A DNA stretch of 6,589 nt, taken from the NCBI GenBank assembly GCA_029856055.1, contig JAHQWF010000142.1, positions 1-6,589 on the forward strand. Reading direction: 5' to 3'. A program made the position numbers and the translations under genes. Shown piece after piece: positions 6,055 through 6,589 of the stretch. The stretch's first letter is position 1. Each line of letters begins with the position of its first letter. The notes beneath the pieces were generated by a model. That model was given only the letters and a program-made list of their open reading frames with translations, did not search any database and had not been told where the DNA came from. Source of the DNA: Candidatus Njordarchaeota archaeon (GTDB lineage Archaea; Asgardarchaeota; Njordarchaeia; Njordarchaeales; Njordarchaeaceae).

Positions 6055-6589
6055 TCATGGATTACCACTAAAAATCTCATCTAACCTTTTTTGATATGTT
6101 TTCTTGCTTTCTAAAATGTAATGTTTCTTTACTTCATTAAGCTCATTAATTACTCTTCGCTTAGAGAAATTATATTCAGATACAAGAAACTCTACTATAT
6201 CATCGTATGAGGGCGGATTAAAAACTATTTTATAATCTCTTTTAACAGGAGGATTTAAGTAGAGATTACGAATCACTTCATATGATATATCAAACCGCCA
6301 CTTAATTTTGCCAATTTCAATCAGATTTTCTAGAGATCTATATTTCTTGATTAAATTATAAGCTGTTTTTGAACCTATCTTAGGTATACCTCCAGGATTA
6401 AAGTCTGTTCCAACTAGAATAGCTATATCAATTAATTGTTCTCTAGTTATGTTCGCTTGAGCCAAGAATGTCTCTAGTTCGTAAAATCGAGGCTTAAAGT
6501 ATGGATTAGGAGAGAGTTTTAGATCCATAACGATTCTAGGAGCGCCATAAAGAAACGCATCCCAATCTCTCACAGCAGCTACATAACCA
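6055..6589 (-). CDS. fen: Flap endonuclease 1 (FEN1/XPG family), C-terminal half, 5' end cut by the right edge
   Basis: FEN1 is the structure-specific 5' flap nuclease that trims Okazaki fragments and acts in long-patch repair. The frame runs off the right edge as Gly-Tyr-Val-Ala-Ala-Val-Arg-Asp, so the GTG at 6573 is internal. 178 codons are visible of a usual 330-350. Two metal-binding aspartates lie in RDWDAFLYGAPR (6538-6570), and another lies in LVGTDFNPGG (Asp codon 6403-6405), followed by the helix-hairpin-helix (IPKIGSKTAYNLIKKY). NPPV and the C-terminal NFSKRRVINEL region also match FEN1. QKRLDEIF (6070-6093) is a PIP-box-like motif for binding the PCNA sliding clamp, with Ile in place of the first aromatic. 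Compared with FEN1 sequences I recall, the usual QDYD is RDWD, the hairpin KGIG is PKIG, and the loop before the ITREQL helix is shorter by several residues. The catalytic residues in view are intact, so it is probably active. A helical-protein gene follows 38 nt after the stop. Confidence 0.93.
   Translation of the reverse strand, partial: GYVAAVRDWDAFLYGAPRIVMDLKLSPNPYFKPRFYELETFLAQANITREQLIDIAILVGTDFNPGGIPKIGSKTAYNLIKKYRSLENLIEIGKIKWRFDISYEVIRNLYLNPPVKRDYKIVFNPPSYDDIVEFLVSEYNFSKRRVINELNEVKKHYILESKKTYQKRLDEIFSGNP

Noticed and set aside
6571..6573. GTG at 6573 as the start of a short FEN1-like protein
   Set aside because: The frame continues to the right edge with FEN1-like residues, so the GTG is an internal valine next to the catalytic motif.
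1..6589. CRISPR array, tRNA, rRNA, insertion sequence or integrase attachment site
   Set aside because: No regularly spaced repeats, cloverleaf, rRNA-like stretch, transposase motif or long direct repeat was seen; the window is almost fully coding.

Overview
This is an AT-rich window (roughly one third G+C by eye, not computed) from an archaeon. The evidence is a flap endonuclease 1 C-terminal half ending in a PIP-box-like motif, an archaeal RPA-type single-strand-binding protein with a zinc ribbon, a Rab-like small GTPase beside a Roadblock/LC7 protein, heavy AGA/AGG arginine use, and an archaeal TATA box. These features fit a Thermoproteota-type or Asgard-type lineage. The sequence alone does not settle which, nor the growth temperature.

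Layout. (1) From the left edge to 2657 on the + strand there is a tight run of three genes: a large all-helical protein cut by the left edge, a Rab-like GTPase 2 nt after it, and a Roadblock/LC7 protein 23 nt after that. (2) A 97-nt gap (2658-2754) carries a good TATA box. (3) From 2764 to 4539 on the + strand there is a second run: an exported beta-rich protein with four N-glycosylation sequons, a small multi-pass membrane protein 2 nt after it, and a two-OB-fold RPA-like protein 22 nt after that. (4) Converging on this from the right, on the - strand, is FEN1 (cut by the right edge), followed 38 nt later by a second large all-helical protein whose stop lies 7 nt from the RPA stop.

How the genes may work together. 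Roadblock proteins are known partners or regulators of small GTPases (MglB with MglA, Ragulator with Rag), so the GTPase and Roadblock protein very probably act together. The helical protein translated just ahead of them is the natural candidate for a scaffold, effector or regulator, but that role is inference. RPA and FEN1 are both replication and repair proteins acting on single-stranded DNA or flaps, and here they are convergent neighbours. The link between the RPA gene and the two envelope-type genes ahead of it is unexplained. No tRNA, rRNA, CRISPR array, insertion sequence or long repeat was seen.
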